Positions 52,240 through 61,167 are shown, counted from the first letter of the stretch. The stretch is 64,000 nt of DNA from Propionibacteriaceae bacterium (GCA_027492545.1 JAPUEL010000045.1:1-64000), one strand, 5' to 3'. Translations and numbers: made by a program. The notes: a model not told the origin generated them from the sequence alone.

Positions 52240-54538
52240 ACCTCACCACCAGCGTCCCCTCCGCCGGGACGGTCACCGTGCGTGGCGTGCCGTCGTGGAC
52301 GACGCTGTAGGTGCCGGCGGCGTCCGGCGTTCGGGCTCGAAGCGTCAGCCTGTGCGGGCGACGGTCGCGCCACTGGAGGTCCACCACGACCCCGGGCCTG
52401 GCCACCAGCCCGGTGACCTCGCCGTCGTCCAGGTGCGGTGGGAGCGCGGGCAGCAGGTCGATGCGCCCGGGGCGGTGGCTCTGGAGGAGCGCCTCGACGA
52501 AAGCACCCAGGAAGCCGAGGTTGCCGTCGATCTGGAAAGGCGGGTGGGCGGCGAAGAGGTTGGCGTACAGGCCTCCTCGCTGCGCGAAACCGGGGCCGTC
52601 GTCGGCCGGGCGCAGGACCAACGCGAGGAGCCGTCCCACGGCCTCGCCGTCGCCCAAGCGGGCCCGGAGCGCGATCTTCCAGGCGAGCGACCAGCCGGTG
52701 GAGTCATCGCCGCGGGCGTCGAGTGTCGCGGCCACGGCGGCGGCGTGGCCGGCGGGGTCCAGGTCACCCGGGAACCAGGGGAGCAGGTGGGAGAGATGGC
52801 GGTGCAGGGGCTCCTCCTGCACGCGGTCCTCGCCCCACTCGGCGATCGTGCCGTCCGACGAGACGCGGGGCCCGGGGATCCGGGCCACCGTCGCGGACGC
52901 CTCGGCGAGGATCGGGTCCTCCGGGGCGCAGGTCGCGGCGAGCTCCGCCGTGAGGATCAGCACGTCCCGGACCAGCGCGCGGTCCATCGCGGAGGAGCGG
53001 GTCAGCGACGCCGAGACCCCTCCATGAAGGAAGCGGTTCTCGGGGGAGGTGGAGGGCAGCGTCTGCGGGACGCCGTCGTCGTCGGGCTGGAGGAAGTCAA
53101 GGAGAAAGCGGGACGCCCCCCGGGCCACCGGCCAGAACCGGTGGAGCGTCTCGTCGTCCATCGCGCCGAAGCGCCGCTGCTCGTCGAACTGGCGCACGAG
53201 CCACGCCCCACCCATCGCCCACTGGGACCAGGAGGCGTCCCCGTTCGTGGGGAGGGTGAAGGCCCAGGCATCGGTGTTGTGGTGGGCCACCCAGCCGCGC
53301 GCGCCGTAGAGCCGGCGAGCGGTGTCCTGGCCCCGCTGCGCGAGCGCCTCCAGCAGCGGCAGCAGCGCGCGGTGGCAGCCGGAGGCACCGGTGCTCTCGG
53401 CGCCCCAGTAGTTCGTCGGCAGGTTGATGTTGAGCGTGTACGCCGACGACCAGGGCGGCTGCAGCTCGGCGTTCCAGACTCCCTGGAGGTTGGCCGGGAG
53501 CCCGCCGTCGCGGCTGGAGCTCAGCACCAGGTATCGGCAGTACTCGAGGAGCAGCGCCACCAGCGACGGGTCCGTGGCCGCCACGTCCGTCAACGCCGCA
53601 GACCTGACCCGCTCGTCGGGATCAGCCTGCGACCTGGTGTCCCCGAGGCGGACGGAGAAGGTCTTGGCCCGCTCGGTGTGCGCGGTCGCGTGCCGGGCGA
53701 GGGCGGCCTTCGCGGGCGCCTCGGCGCGACGGGTCGCCCGGGTGAGCGCCTCGCCGACGGCGCAGGGAGGCATGGTGGGGGAGGTGTAGGTGGTCTCGAT
53801 CGCGAGGACGATCCCGGTGGAGGTGGCGGCGCGGACGACGAGCCCCTGGTCATCAGCCCGCACCTCGCCGTCGGAGGTCACGCGTACCCGGAGGACCACA
53901 CGGACAGGATCGACGCCCGGTACCTCCCAGGTGAGCGGTGGGGAGCCGGGCTCGTGGGCGGGGGCGACGTCGGCGGGCAGCGCAGCGACCAACGTGACCG
54001 CGCCGTCGGTCACCCCGTGCGTCTCGACCCGCAGCGGCGTGGCCACGCTGATGCGGAGGTCCCCCGGCTCGACCGACCTCACCGTATGGGCCAGGACGTC
54101 GTCGCCCAGGCAGGCGGCGGTACTCATGTGCCAGGCGCGGGCGCCGTCGGTGAGGGTCGCGGTGTGGATGCCGCTGGTGAGGTCCAGGGACCGCACGACG
54201 GAGGCGTCCGCGAGGCCCTCGACGCGCACCTCCAGCTCGCCGACGGGCAGGAACGCCTGCGCGTAGCCGTGCTGCAGCGGACGCAGGGCAGCCTCGGCCC
54301 CGACCGGGTCGTCGCCTGTGATGAGGGCGCGCGCCGCCGCCAGTGCATCAGCGGCCACGGCCGGATCGACCAGGTTCCGCTCCGCATACCCCACGCCACC
54401 GGACCAGGCCGTGGCCTCGTTCAGCCCGATCCGGACCGCACCGTCCTCAACTCCCACCATCGCTCCCAGCCGCCCGTTGCCGAGCGGGAGGCGGTCGAGC
54501 CAGGATCGCGACGGCCGGTGGTAGGTGAGGCTGGTCAC
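52226..54538 (-). CDS. GH95 alpha-L-fucosidase/galactosidase
   Basis: A 770-aa glycoside hydrolase family 95 protein. N-terminal beta domain with LPLGNGRLGAMV; (alpha/alpha)6 barrel with NLQGVWNAELQPPWSSAY, NINLPTNYWGAE, AHHNTDAWAF, the catalytic-region STSPENRF and the HRHLSHLLPWFPG block. Family members release alpha-1,2-L-fucose, or L-galactose, from glycans. No signal peptide, so the substrate must be imported. GTG 54538 overlaps the GH42 stop by four bases. Confidence 0.93.
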   Translation of the reverse strand: MTSLTYHRPSRSWLDRLPLGNGRLGAMVGVEDGAVRIGLNEATAWSGGVGYAERNLVDPAVAADALAAARALITGDDPVGAEAALRPLQHGYAQAFLPVGELEVRVEGLADASVVRSLDLTSGIHTATLTDGARAWHMSTAACLGDDVLAHTVRSVEPGDLRISVATPLRVETHGVTDGAVTLVAALPADVAPAHEPGSPPLTWEVPGVDPVRVVLRVRVTSDGEVRADDQGLVVRAATSTGIVLAIETTYTSPTMPPCAVGEALTRATRRAEAPAKAALARHATAHTERAKTFSVRLGDTRSQADPDERVRSAALTDVAATDPSLVALLLEYCRYLVLSSSRDGGLPANLQGVWNAELQPPWSSAYTLNINLPTNYWGAESTGASGCHRALLPLLEALAQRGQDTARRLYGARGWVAHHNTDAWAFTLPTNGDASWSQWAMGGAWLVRQFDEQRRFGAMDDETLHRFWPVARGASRFLLDFLQPDDDGVPQTLPSTSPENRFLHGGVSASLTRSSAMDRALVRDVLILTAELAATCAPEDPILAEASATVARIPGPRVSSDGTIAEWGEDRVQEEPLHRHLSHLLPWFPGDLDPAGHAAAVAATLDARGDDSTGWSLAWKIALRARLGDGEAVGRLLALVLRPADDGPGFAQRGGLYANLFAAHPPFQIDGNLGFLGAFVEALLQSHRPGRIDLLPALPPHLDDGEVTGLVARPGVVVDLQWRDRRPHRLTLRARTPDAAGTYSVVHDGTPRTVTVPAEGTLVVRFSDA

Positions 54539-56580
54539 GACGCGTCCCCGTCAGTCCGGCTCTCGCGGACGACGGCGACGTCACCGGCGGCCAGCGTGAG
54601 AGTGCCGGTGACCGGCCGGCTGCCGAGCAGGTTCGTCCCCTCGGCGGGGACGGTGGCCGTGGCCCGGCCGTGATTGATCACGAAGAGGTAGCTCGACGAG
54701 CCCGCCCGACGGCGGACGACCTCCACGCCGTCGAAGCCCGCCGTCGGCACGTGTGCCTCGGCGAGGACCCTGGCCGCGAAGGAGCGCAGGTCCGCGCCCG
54801 CCAGGCGCGTCGAGAGGTAATGCACGCGACCACCTCCGGGCAGGATCCGGCGCGTGACGGCGGGGGATCCCGCCCCGATGACCGGATGCGCGTCGCCGGT
54901 GTAGGTGGCCATGGCCTCGGCCCCGTTGAGGTGGAGCAGTTCGGTCCAGGAGCTTCCCTGGGCTCCGTCGGACAGCGTCACGCTGCCGCCAGGTACAAGG
55001 GGCACGTGCTCCTCGACGCGAATGCCGGCCAGCGAAGCGAAGGCGGCCGAGTAGCTTCCCTGCCGCACCCGGAGGTGCTCGTCGGTCGAGCCGGCGAAGT
55101 GCCAGACCGCGAGGTGACCGCCGGCGTCGACGAAGCGGGCGAACGCGTCGGCCTGCTGGTCGCTGACCGCCAGGAGGCTGGGCACCAGGATGACGTCGTA
55201 GCGCGCCAGGTCCTCGTCGGGCGAGACCACGTCGGTCACCACCCCCAGCTCCCACAGCGCCGTGTGCACGGCCCGCACGGCCGGGAGGAACTCGACGTCG
55301 TTCGACGGCATGGCCGGGGTCTGTGCGGCCCACCACGCGTCCGCGCTCCACACGATGGCCACGCGCGTCTCGACAACGGGACCCTCGTCGGGGTCCTTGA
55401 CTGCCTCGGCGATGGACTCCAACTCGGCGCCCAATGCGGCGAGCTCGCGGAAGATCCGCGAGTCGGGGCCTGCGTGCGGCACCATCGCCGAGTGGAAGAA
55501 CTCGGCGCCCACGAGGGGTGAGCGCCATTGGAAGAAGAGCGATCCCATGGCTCCGCGGGCCAGGTACTGGTAGGTGTTGCGGCGCATCCGCCCGGGCTCC
55601 TTGGGCAGCATCCGCCCGCCGGCGTAGTCGTAGACCAGGCTCGTGGACTGCTCCATGAGCAGCCATGGTCGCCCACCGGCGAACGACCGGGCCAGGTCCG
55701 CGCCGAACGCCACGTGGGTCTCTCCGGCCGGGCCCGCGTCGTCCAGGTAGTGGTCGATCGAGACCACGTCGATCTCACGGGCGAACGCCCACTGGTCGTA
55801 GTGGTTCCACGTCGGCAGCATGAAGTTCGTCGTGGTCGGCACGTGGGGGGTCAGCTCCCGGACCACCGTCGCCTGGTCGCGGAGGCACTCGAGCAGGAGG
55901 TCCGCGGAGAAGCGCTTGAAGTCGAGGACATGGGAGGGGTTGCCCAGGTACTGCGTCGCCTGGGGTGCGTGGATGTCGCGCCAGTCGGTGTATCCCTGGG
56001 ACCAGAAGGCCGTGTTCCAGGCACGGTTGAGGGCCGTGAGGTCCCCGTAGCGCCCCGCGAGCCAGGTGCGGAAGGCCGCGTCGGTCACCGGGCCGTAGGA
56101 CACCGTGCCGTACTCGTTGTGCAGGTGCCACATCGCCAGGGCCGGGTGTTCGCCGTAGCGCTCCGCCAGCGCGCGGGTGATCCTCACCGCGGCATCGCGA
56201 TAGGCGGGGGCCGCTGGGTTGTAGGTGTCGCGGCTTCCGTGGATGAGGCGGACCCCGTCGGCCGTCACCGGCAGCGCCTCAGGATTGAGGCGCGTGAACC
56301 AGGGCGGGGGCGAGGCGGTCGGTGTGGCCAGGATCACCCTCACGCCCGATGCGTGGAGCCGGTCCATCGCTTCGTCGAGCCAGCCGAACTCGTATCGGCC
56401 GGACTCCGGTTCGAGCGAGGACCACGAGAACACGCCCACCGTCGCGGTGTTGACATGAGCCTGGCGCATGAGCCGCATGTCCTCGTCAAGGACGGTCAGC
56501 GGCCACTGCTCGGGATTGTAGTCACCACCGAACCAGACGCCGGGGGAGTGCTCATGTCGAAACGGTTCGATGACGCTCAC
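54535..56580 (-). CDS. GH42 beta-galactosidase, second
   Basis: A 681-aa GH42 enzyme, a distant paralogue of the one at 37496. GVWFGGDYNPEQWP opens the barrel; the acid/base Glu is in HLHNEYG and the nucleophile in LLMEQSTSLVYDY. It is the first gene of a two-gene operon with GH95, so it probably removes the galactose exposed after defucosylation (or the reverse). The start is placed at GTG 56580, six bases behind TACAGT; GTG 56595 would place codons inside the box. Intracellular. Confidence 0.92.
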   Translation of the reverse strand: MSVIEPFRHEHSPGVWFGGDYNPEQWPLTVLDEDMRLMRQAHVNTATVGVFSWSSLEPESGRYEFGWLDEAMDRLHASGVRVILATPTASPPPWFTRLNPEALPVTADGVRLIHGSRDTYNPAAPAYRDAAVRITRALAERYGEHPALAMWHLHNEYGTVSYGPVTDAAFRTWLAGRYGDLTALNRAWNTAFWSQGYTDWRDIHAPQATQYLGNPSHVLDFKRFSADLLLECLRDQATVVRELTPHVPTTTNFMLPTWNHYDQWAFAREIDVVSIDHYLDDAGPAGETHVAFGADLARSFAGGRPWLLMEQSTSLVYDYAGGRMLPKEPGRMRRNTYQYLARGAMGSLFFQWRSPLVGAEFFHSAMVPHAGPDSRIFRELAALGAELESIAEAVKDPDEGPVVETRVAIVWSADAWWAAQTPAMPSNDVEFLPAVRAVHTALWELGVVTDVVSPDEDLARYDVILVPSLLAVSDQQADAFARFVDAGGHLAVWHFAGSTDEHLRVRQGSYSAAFASLAGIRVEEHVPLVPGGSVTLSDGAQGSSWTELLHLNGAEAMATYTGDAHPVIGAGSPAVTRRILPGGGRVHYLSTRLAGADLRSFAARVLAEAHVPTAGFDGVEVVRRRAGSSSYLFVINHGRATATVPAEGTNLLGSRPVTGTLTLAAGDVAVVRESRTDGDAS

Positions 56581-56596
56581 GTGCACACTGTACACG
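56580..56596 (-). promoter_or_regulatory. -10 element plus palindromic operator candidate of the GH42-GH95 operon
   Basis: TACAGT (56587-56592, minus strand) lies six bases before GTG 56580. CGTGCACA-C-TGTACACG, 8-bp arms with one mismatch, covers the -10 completely. A LacI-type regulator is plausible; none is encoded in the window. Confidence 0.5.
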
Positions 56597-56600
56597 CGCG

Positions 56601-56647
56601 AGAGGCTCGCCGTCCCAACTCCAGATGGAGGGGGGCGGCGAGCCTCT
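56601..56647 (-). terminator. Terminator-like hairpin of the PFK gene
   Basis: A perfect 12-bp stem (56601-56612 with 56636-56647), with a small CTCCA/TGGAG hairpin inside the loop. No U-run. It begins 19 bases after the PFK stop. Confidence 0.6.
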
Positions 56648-56666
56648 GCGTTGCCGGGAGGCCGCG

Positions 56667-57887
56667 TCAGTGGGCGGCGGTGATGGTGGGGAAGTCCTGG
56701 CCGATGTCGGCCAGCATCTCCTTGTACCAGTCCTGGTTCAGGTCGAACGGCTTGCCACCCTTGATGCGGTCGAACGCGATGGCGCTGAGCACATCGCCGT
56801 TCTCCTCGTCATGGCCGATGACGCCAGGCTCGCCACGGAGCGCGCAGTCGACGGCGAGGTCCGTGCACTGCTTGATGAGGGCCAGGTCCGCGTCGTTGGC
56901 GGCCGCGGAGCGGGAGAAGTAGCCCGACTTCTGGATCATGACCTTCTCGGCGTCGAGCTTCTCGGCGAACTTCGAGGCGAACCAGGCTCCCGGGTTGATC
57001 TTGTCCAGCTTGACGTGGCCGAACGGATCCCGCGGCACCTCCTCGCCCGCGCCCTCCATCTCGGCGACGATGGCGTCGAGGCCGGCCCCCTCCGACAGGA
57101 AGATGGTGACGTTGCCCACCTCGTCCATGATCGTATTCAGGCGCTCGGCCTCCTTGGCGATGTCGATGACGCCCTCGGGCACGTAGACGCCGTGGACGTC
57201 CCACGCGGCGCGCGACAGGCCGATCTCCGGCAGCCACTGCTGGGAGTCGAGCCAGGCGCGGTACTCCTGCGCGGTGGCGGCGGTGAGCCATCCGCAGTGC
57301 CGGCCCATGACCTCGTGCACGATGAGCATGCGCGACCCGGAGTTGTGCTCGGCCACGATGTTCTTGGCGAAGATCGCGCCCTGTTCCGCGGCCGTCCAGG
57401 CGCCCAGCGACTGCTTGATCGGGATGACGTCGTTGTCGATGGTCTTCGGGAGCCCCACCACGGTCAGGCCGTAGTCGTGCTCGGCCAGGTAGGCGGCGAG
57501 GTCCGCCGCGGTGGTGTTGGTGTCGTCGCCACCGATGGTGTGCAGCACGTCGACGCCGTCGGCGACGAGCCGGTCGGCCGCGACCTGCAGCGGGTTGGCG
57601 CCCTCAGCGACGAGGCCGCGCTTGACCAGGTCCTTGGCGTTGGTCAGCTTGACGCGGGAGTTACCGACGGGGGAGCCGCCGAACTTGTGCAGCAGCGCGG
57701 CGTTGGCGCGGACCGTCTCGTCGACGACGAGATAGTCACCCTTGAGCAGGCCCTGGTATCCGTGGCGGTAGGCGATGATCTCGATCTCGGGGGCCACCTG
57801 CGTGTAGCGCTCGATCAGGCCACCGATCGCGGAGGAGAGGCAGGGAGCGAAACCGCCGGCCGTGAGGATGGCTACCTTCTTGACCAT
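56667..57887 (-). CDS. pfp: Pyrophosphate-dependent 6-phosphofructokinase
   Basis: A 406-aa phosphofructokinase that works reversibly with PPi in place of ATP. GGDDTNT (Asp121-Asp122) and PKTIDND (Lys148) are the two PPi-specificity marks; ATP enzymes have GGD-G and PGTIDND. The catalytic Asp is Asp151/153, and MGRHCGW is conserved. Length and sequence resemble, from memory, the P. freudenreichii enzyme. AAAGGA precedes ATG 57887. Expressed alone between two hairpins. Confidence 0.96.
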   Translation of the reverse strand: MVKKVAILTAGGFAPCLSSAIGGLIERYTQVAPEIEIIAYRHGYQGLLKGDYLVVDETVRANAALLHKFGGSPVGNSRVKLTNAKDLVKRGLVAEGANPLQVAADRLVADGVDVLHTIGGDDTNTTAADLAAYLAEHDYGLTVVGLPKTIDNDVIPIKQSLGAWTAAEQGAIFAKNIVAEHNSGSRMLIVHEVMGRHCGWLTAATAQEYRAWLDSQQWLPEIGLSRAAWDVHGVYVPEGVIDIAKEAERLNTIMDEVGNVTIFLSEGAGLDAIVAEMEGAGEEVPRDPFGHVKLDKINPGAWFASKFAEKLDAEKVMIQKSGYFSRSAAANDADLALIKQCTDLAVDCALRGEPGVIGHDEENGDVLSAIAFDRIKGGKPFDLNQDWYKEMLADIGQDFPTITAAH

Positions 57888-57933
57888 GAGGGTCCTTTCG
57901 TGAGGAATGCATGACGCTTGGCGTGTCCTCCCC

Positions 57934-57939
57934 AGCCTA
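57934..57939 (-). promoter_or_regulatory. -10 element (TAGGCT) of the PPi-PFK gene
   Basis: Minus-strand TAGGCT, leaving a leader of about 40 bases with a ribosome site. Confidence 0.45.
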
Positions 57940-58034
57940 TTGCACCCCACCCCCGCGGAGGGGCCCAGGGGCAGTGAGCGTGGGGTTGTCCACAGGCGGG
58001 TGGCGGTGACCCTCCCGCTTGGCAGGATGAGCAC

Positions 58035-58403
58035 ATGAGACGACCAACGGACCAGCGCGGGCTGAGCGGATCGGTCCAGGCGGTGGTGCTGCTGCCCCTG
58101 TCGATCGGGATCCTGCTCAGCCTGCTGCAGTGGTCGTTGCAGTACTGGGCGGAGTCGACGGCGCTGGCCGCAGCGCAGCAGGGGGTCGCGGTCGCGGCCG
58201 CCTACGACGGGCAGCCGGGCGACGGCGAGGCGGCCGCTGCCGAGGTGGCCGGCAACGGTTCGCTGAGTCACGTGCGCGTGAGCATCAGCCGGGGAGCGCG
58301 CACCACCACAGCCACGGTCAGCGGGCGCGCCGTCGTGATCGTGTGGCCGCGTGAGATCCGCACAACGGTCACGGCGGCCACGGAGCGGGTGACCGGCTCG
58401 TGA
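58035..58403 (+). CDS. TadE-like pseudopilin, first
   Basis: A 122-aa protein with a short basic N-terminus (MRRPTDQRGLSGSVQ) and one membrane helix (VVLLPLSIGILLSLLQWSLQYWAEST), the TadE layout. The prepilin cleavage site would lie at RGLSG-S. The rest is an outer beta-rich domain. CAGGAT six bases before ATG 58035 is a possible leaderless -10. No Tad ATPase or TadB/C gene is near. Confidence 0.75.
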   Translation: MRRPTDQRGLSGSVQAVVLLPLSIGILLSLLQWSLQYWAESTALAAAQQGVAVAAAYDGQPGDGEAAAAEVAGNGSLSHVRVSISRGARTTTATVSGRAVVIVWPREIRTTVTAATERVTGS

Positions 58404-58828
58404 CGAGGGGTCGGGGTCAGCGCGGCCTTGCCATGTCGGTGGAGGCGGTGGTCATCCTCCCTGTGCTGGTGCTGTTCATCGGCCTCCTGATCTCACTTGC
58501 CCGCATCGCGATCGCGGAGCAGAGCGTAGGGGCGGCGGCGGCCGCCGCTGCCAGATCGGCCTCGCTCGAGCGCAGCAGCTCGAGCGCTCACAGCGCGGCT
58601 CTCGAGGCCGCCAGTCAGTCCCTGGCGCAGCGTCACGTGGCCTGCCGCACCACCCACGTCGCCGTCGACGCCACGGCTGTGCGACGTGCTCTGGGGCAGC
58701 GCGCCACCGTCGAGGTCGAGGTGCAGTGCCTCGTGGAGTTGAGCGACGTGAGCCTGCCGTTCGTCCCCGGATCGGTGTCGGTGACGGCGGCCAGGACCTC
58801 GCCGGTGGACCCGTTGCGTGGTCGGTAG
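58400..58828 (+). CDS. TadE-like pseudopilin, second
   Basis: A 142-aa protein with the same plan: RGQRGLAMSVEAVVILPVLVLF marks the processing site and the membrane helix. A Glu at +5 of the helix (SVEAV) fits the TadE motif. Ala/Ser-rich helix then beta strands. GTG 58400 overlaps the first gene as GTGA. The two C-terminal Cys (in HVACRTT and VQCLVEL) could form a disulfide. Confidence 0.78.
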   Translation: MTRGRGQRGLAMSVEAVVILPVLVLFIGLLISLARIAIAEQSVGAAAAAAARSASLERSSSSAHSAALEAASQSLAQRHVACRTTHVAVDATAVRRALGQRATVEVEVQCLVELSDVSLPFVPGSVSVTAARTSPVDPLRGR

Positions 58829-58831
58829 AGT
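58826..58831 (+). promoter_or_regulatory. -10 element (TAGAGT) of the second aldo/keto reductase, leaderless
   Basis: TAGAGT with a seven-base gap to ATG 58839; its TAG is the previous stop codon. Confidence 0.6.
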
Positions 58832-58838
58832 GGCGGGC

Positions 58839-59729
58839 ATGACTACGCAGCAGCGCCGCATCGGCCAGTTCACAGTGTCCTCCGTGGGTCTGGGCGCCAT
58901 GCCCTTCTCCATGAGCGACAAGCCGGAGAAGCCTGCCGAGGAGCAGGCGATCGCCACCGTGCACGCTGCCCTCGACGCCGGCGTGACCCTGATCGACACG
59001 GCAGACATCTACGCGCCCAGCTGGGACTCGATGGGGCACAACGAGCGCATCGTCGCCAAGGCCCTGCGCAGCTACAACGGGGACACGAGCAACGTCGTCG
59101 TTGCCACCAAGGCCGGCATCACCCGTTCCGAGGGGGAGCGCTGGGGTAGGGATTCGGCGCCCGACTATCTTCGCGGGCGTCTCGAAGCCGCGCTCCTGGT
59201 GCTCGGGGTGGACAAGCTCGACCTCTTCTACCTCCACAGGCCGGACCGCAGCCGCGTCTACGCCTCGGTCATGGAGACCTTCGCCGCGTTCAAGGCGGAG
59301 GGGCTGATCTCCGAGATCGGCATCTCGAACGCCAACGTCGAGGAGATCCAGATCGCGGTCGACGTCCTGGGCCTCGGCGAGCTGGCGGCCGTGCAGAACG
59401 AGTTCTCGCCGAGGTTCAACCACACGAGCAAGGTCGAGCTGGACTTCTGCGCCGAGCGGGGAATCGCCTTCCTTCCGTGGTCTCCGCTCGGCGGCACCGG
59501 CGGCGGGGCCACTGCCGTGGGGAGCCGCTTCCCGGTCCTCGCGGAGATCGCCTCCGCCCACGGGGTGTCGCCGCAGCAAGTCACCCTCGCCTGGGAGCTT
59601 GCCCTCGGTGAGCACGTGATCGTGATCCCCGGTGCCTCGCGGCCGGAGTCCATCCAGGATTCGGCGGCAGCCATGAACCTCAAGCTCAGCGACGGTGAGG
59701 TGGCGGCCATCTCGGCGGCGGTGCTCTGA
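58839..59729 (+). CDS. Aldo/keto reductase, second
   Basis: A 296-aa AKR. Asp/Tyr of the tetrad lie in LIDTADIYAPS, Lys in VATKAGI, His in FYLHRPD. The C-terminal NADP-binding IPGASRPESIQDS is standard. It differs from the AKR at 36538 (about one-third identical by eye). Substrate unknown. Confidence 0.92.
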   Translation: MTTQQRRIGQFTVSSVGLGAMPFSMSDKPEKPAEEQAIATVHAALDAGVTLIDTADIYAPSWDSMGHNERIVAKALRSYNGDTSNVVVATKAGITRSEGERWGRDSAPDYLRGRLEAALLVLGVDKLDLFYLHRPDRSRVYASVMETFAAFKAEGLISEIGISNANVEEIQIAVDVLGLGELAAVQNEFSPRFNHTSKVELDFCAERGIAFLPWSPLGGTGGGATAVGSRFPVLAEIASAHGVSPQQVTLAWELALGEHVIVIPGASRPESIQDSAAAMNLKLSDGEVAAISAAVL

Positions 59730-59736
59730 CGCTGGG

Positions 59737-59742
59737 TAGCCT
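59737..59742 (+). promoter_or_regulatory. -10 element (TAGCCT) of yciO, leaderless
   Basis: TAGCCT with a six-base gap to ATG 59749. Confidence 0.6.
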
Positions 59743-59748
59743 GGGCCC

Positions 59749-60369
59749 ATGGCCCAGTACTTCGACGTTCACCCCGACAACCCGCAGCCCAGGAGCCTGG
59801 CGCAGGTCGCCAGGATCCTGGGCGACGACGGGCTGATCGCCTATCCCACGGACTCGTGCTTCGCCCTGGGATGCACGCTCGGCAACGCAGAGGGCATCGA
59901 GCGGATCCGCCGGATCCGCCACCTCGACGACAAACACCACTTCACCCTGGTGGTTGATTCGTTCGCCAAGCTCGGCGCCTACGTCGAGATGGACAACTGG
60001 GTGTTCCGCGCGGTGAAGGCGGCCACCCCGGGCCCGTACACGTTCATCCTCAAGGCATCCCGCGAGGTGCCGAAGATGATGCTGCACCCGAAGAAGCGCA
60101 CCGTCGGGGTGCGCATCCCCGATCACCGCACCACCCTTGCGTTGTTGGACGCCGTCGGGGCGCCGTTGGTCTCGTCGACCCTGATGTTGCCCGGTCACGA
60201 TGAATCGCTGACCGACGGATGGAGCATCAAGGAGCTTCTGGATCACCAGATCGATGCGGTGCTCGACTCGGGCGACTGCGGCGTTGAGCCCACCACGGTG
60301 GTGGACCTGAGCGGCGACGAGCCCGTGATCGCCCGCGTGGGCGCGGGGGACCCGACGCCATTCGAGTGA
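59749..60369 (+). CDS. yciO: YciO-type member of the YrdC/Sua5 (TsaC) family
   Basis: A 206-aa YrdC-fold protein. It lines up along its whole length with E. coli YciO from memory: FDVHPDNPQPRSL, IAYPTDSCFALGC, HHFTLVVDSFAKL, TPGPYTFILKASREVP, VGVRIPDHRTT, SSTLMLPG and PTTVVDLSGDEPVI. TsaC/Sua5 proteins make threonylcarbamoyl-AMP for tRNA t6A; YciO is a separate branch with weak activity, so it should not be called TsaC. Confidence 0.92.
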   Translation: MAQYFDVHPDNPQPRSLAQVARILGDDGLIAYPTDSCFALGCTLGNAEGIERIRRIRHLDDKHHFTLVVDSFAKLGAYVEMDNWVFRAVKAATPGPYTFILKASREVPKMMLHPKKRTVGVRIPDHRTTLALLDAVGAPLVSSTLMLPGHDESLTDGWSIKELLDHQIDAVLDSGDCGVEPTTVVDLSGDEPVIARVGAGDPTPFE

Positions 60370-60404
60370 TCCTGCGGCCGCGCGACCCGTACGCAGGCGG
60401 TGGA

Positions 60405-60439
60405 TGACGGGCTCGGCGCGCAGTCAGCCGAGCCCGTCA
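60405..60439. terminator. Bidirectional terminator
   Basis: A 13-bp stem (60405-60417 with 60427-60439, nine-base loop) between the convergent yciO and DUF937 genes. Confidence 0.7.
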
Positions 60440-60468
60440 CCTTGCAGGCGATCCCGACCCGCGGCCAG

Positions 60469-61167
60469 CTAGCGGCGGCCGCCGCCGAGCAGTCCGCCCA
60501 GGATGTCGCCCAGGATCCCGCCGCCGAGCCCGCCTGGCAGCGACTGCTGCTGGGGCTGGGACTGGCGCTGTTGTGCCTCAGGCTCCGGCATCCTGAGGGT
60601 GCCGTCGTCGGCCTGGCCGGTGGGCACCCGGAACTGCGGCTGTGAGGTCGGCTCGGGCTGCTGCTGGGCCTGGGGGGCGGCCGCGCCGCCGCCGAGGATC
60701 TGACCAAGGATGTCGCCGAGGCCGCCGCCCCCGGATGAGGGCGACTGGCGGGGCTGGCCCTGGCGCTCGTCAGCACCCATCAGCTTTCCCGCCAACCACG
60801 ACATCACGATGGGAGCGAGGATGGGGAGCAGCTTCTGGATGAGCGCGTTGCCGCCTCCGAGTCCGCCGAGCTGGTTGACCACCTGCTCCTCGTTGTCACC
60901 GAAGACGTGATGGGCGATCTTGGCGCCGTCCTGCTCGTCAACCTCGTCGAGGTTCACGCCACCTTGGACGAGGCGTGGGTCGTGCTGTCCGATCGCCGAG
61001 GCCAGCGATGCCTCTCCGGCCGGATCCTGGGTGTTGGCCCCCATGCCCATGAGGAGCGCGGGGAGCGCGTTGCGGGTGGCGGCCTCCACATCCTCCGGGC
61101 TCGCGCCGACGCGCTGGGCCAACTGGTCGATCGGAAGGGTGGACAGCAACTCGTCGTAATCGAACAT
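60469..61167 (-). CDS. DUF937 protein with Gly-rich repeats
   Basis: A 232-aa protein. Residues 1-120 form a helical DUF937 domain (DELLSTLPIDQLAQRVGASPEDVEAA, LGGGNALIQKLLPILAPIVM); the rest is low-complexity Gln/Pro/Gly. Two repeats, GGGGLGDILGQILGGG and GGGILGDILGGLLGGG, flank the Gln-rich stretch. Function unknown; the YidB-like helical half may be regulatory. ATG 61167 has AGGAG six bases upstream. No signal peptide. Confidence 0.82.
   Translation of the reverse strand: MFDYDELLSTLPIDQLAQRVGASPEDVEAATRNALPALLMGMGANTQDPAGEASLASAIGQHDPRLVQGGVNLDEVDEQDGAKIAHHVFGDNEEQVVNQLGGLGGGNALIQKLLPILAPIVMSWLAGKLMGADERQGQPRQSPSSGGGGLGDILGQILGGGAAAPQAQQQPEPTSQPQFRVPTGQADDGTLRMPEPEAQQRQSQPQQQSLPGGLGGGILGDILGGLLGGGRR

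Noticed and set aside
52136..54673. 845-codon open frame on the plus strand
   Set aside because: Exactly antisense to GH95, which has all family motifs.
59749..60369. Calling this gene tsaC/sua5
   Set aside because: Full-length match to YciO, length 206 aa and block wording place it in the YciO branch.
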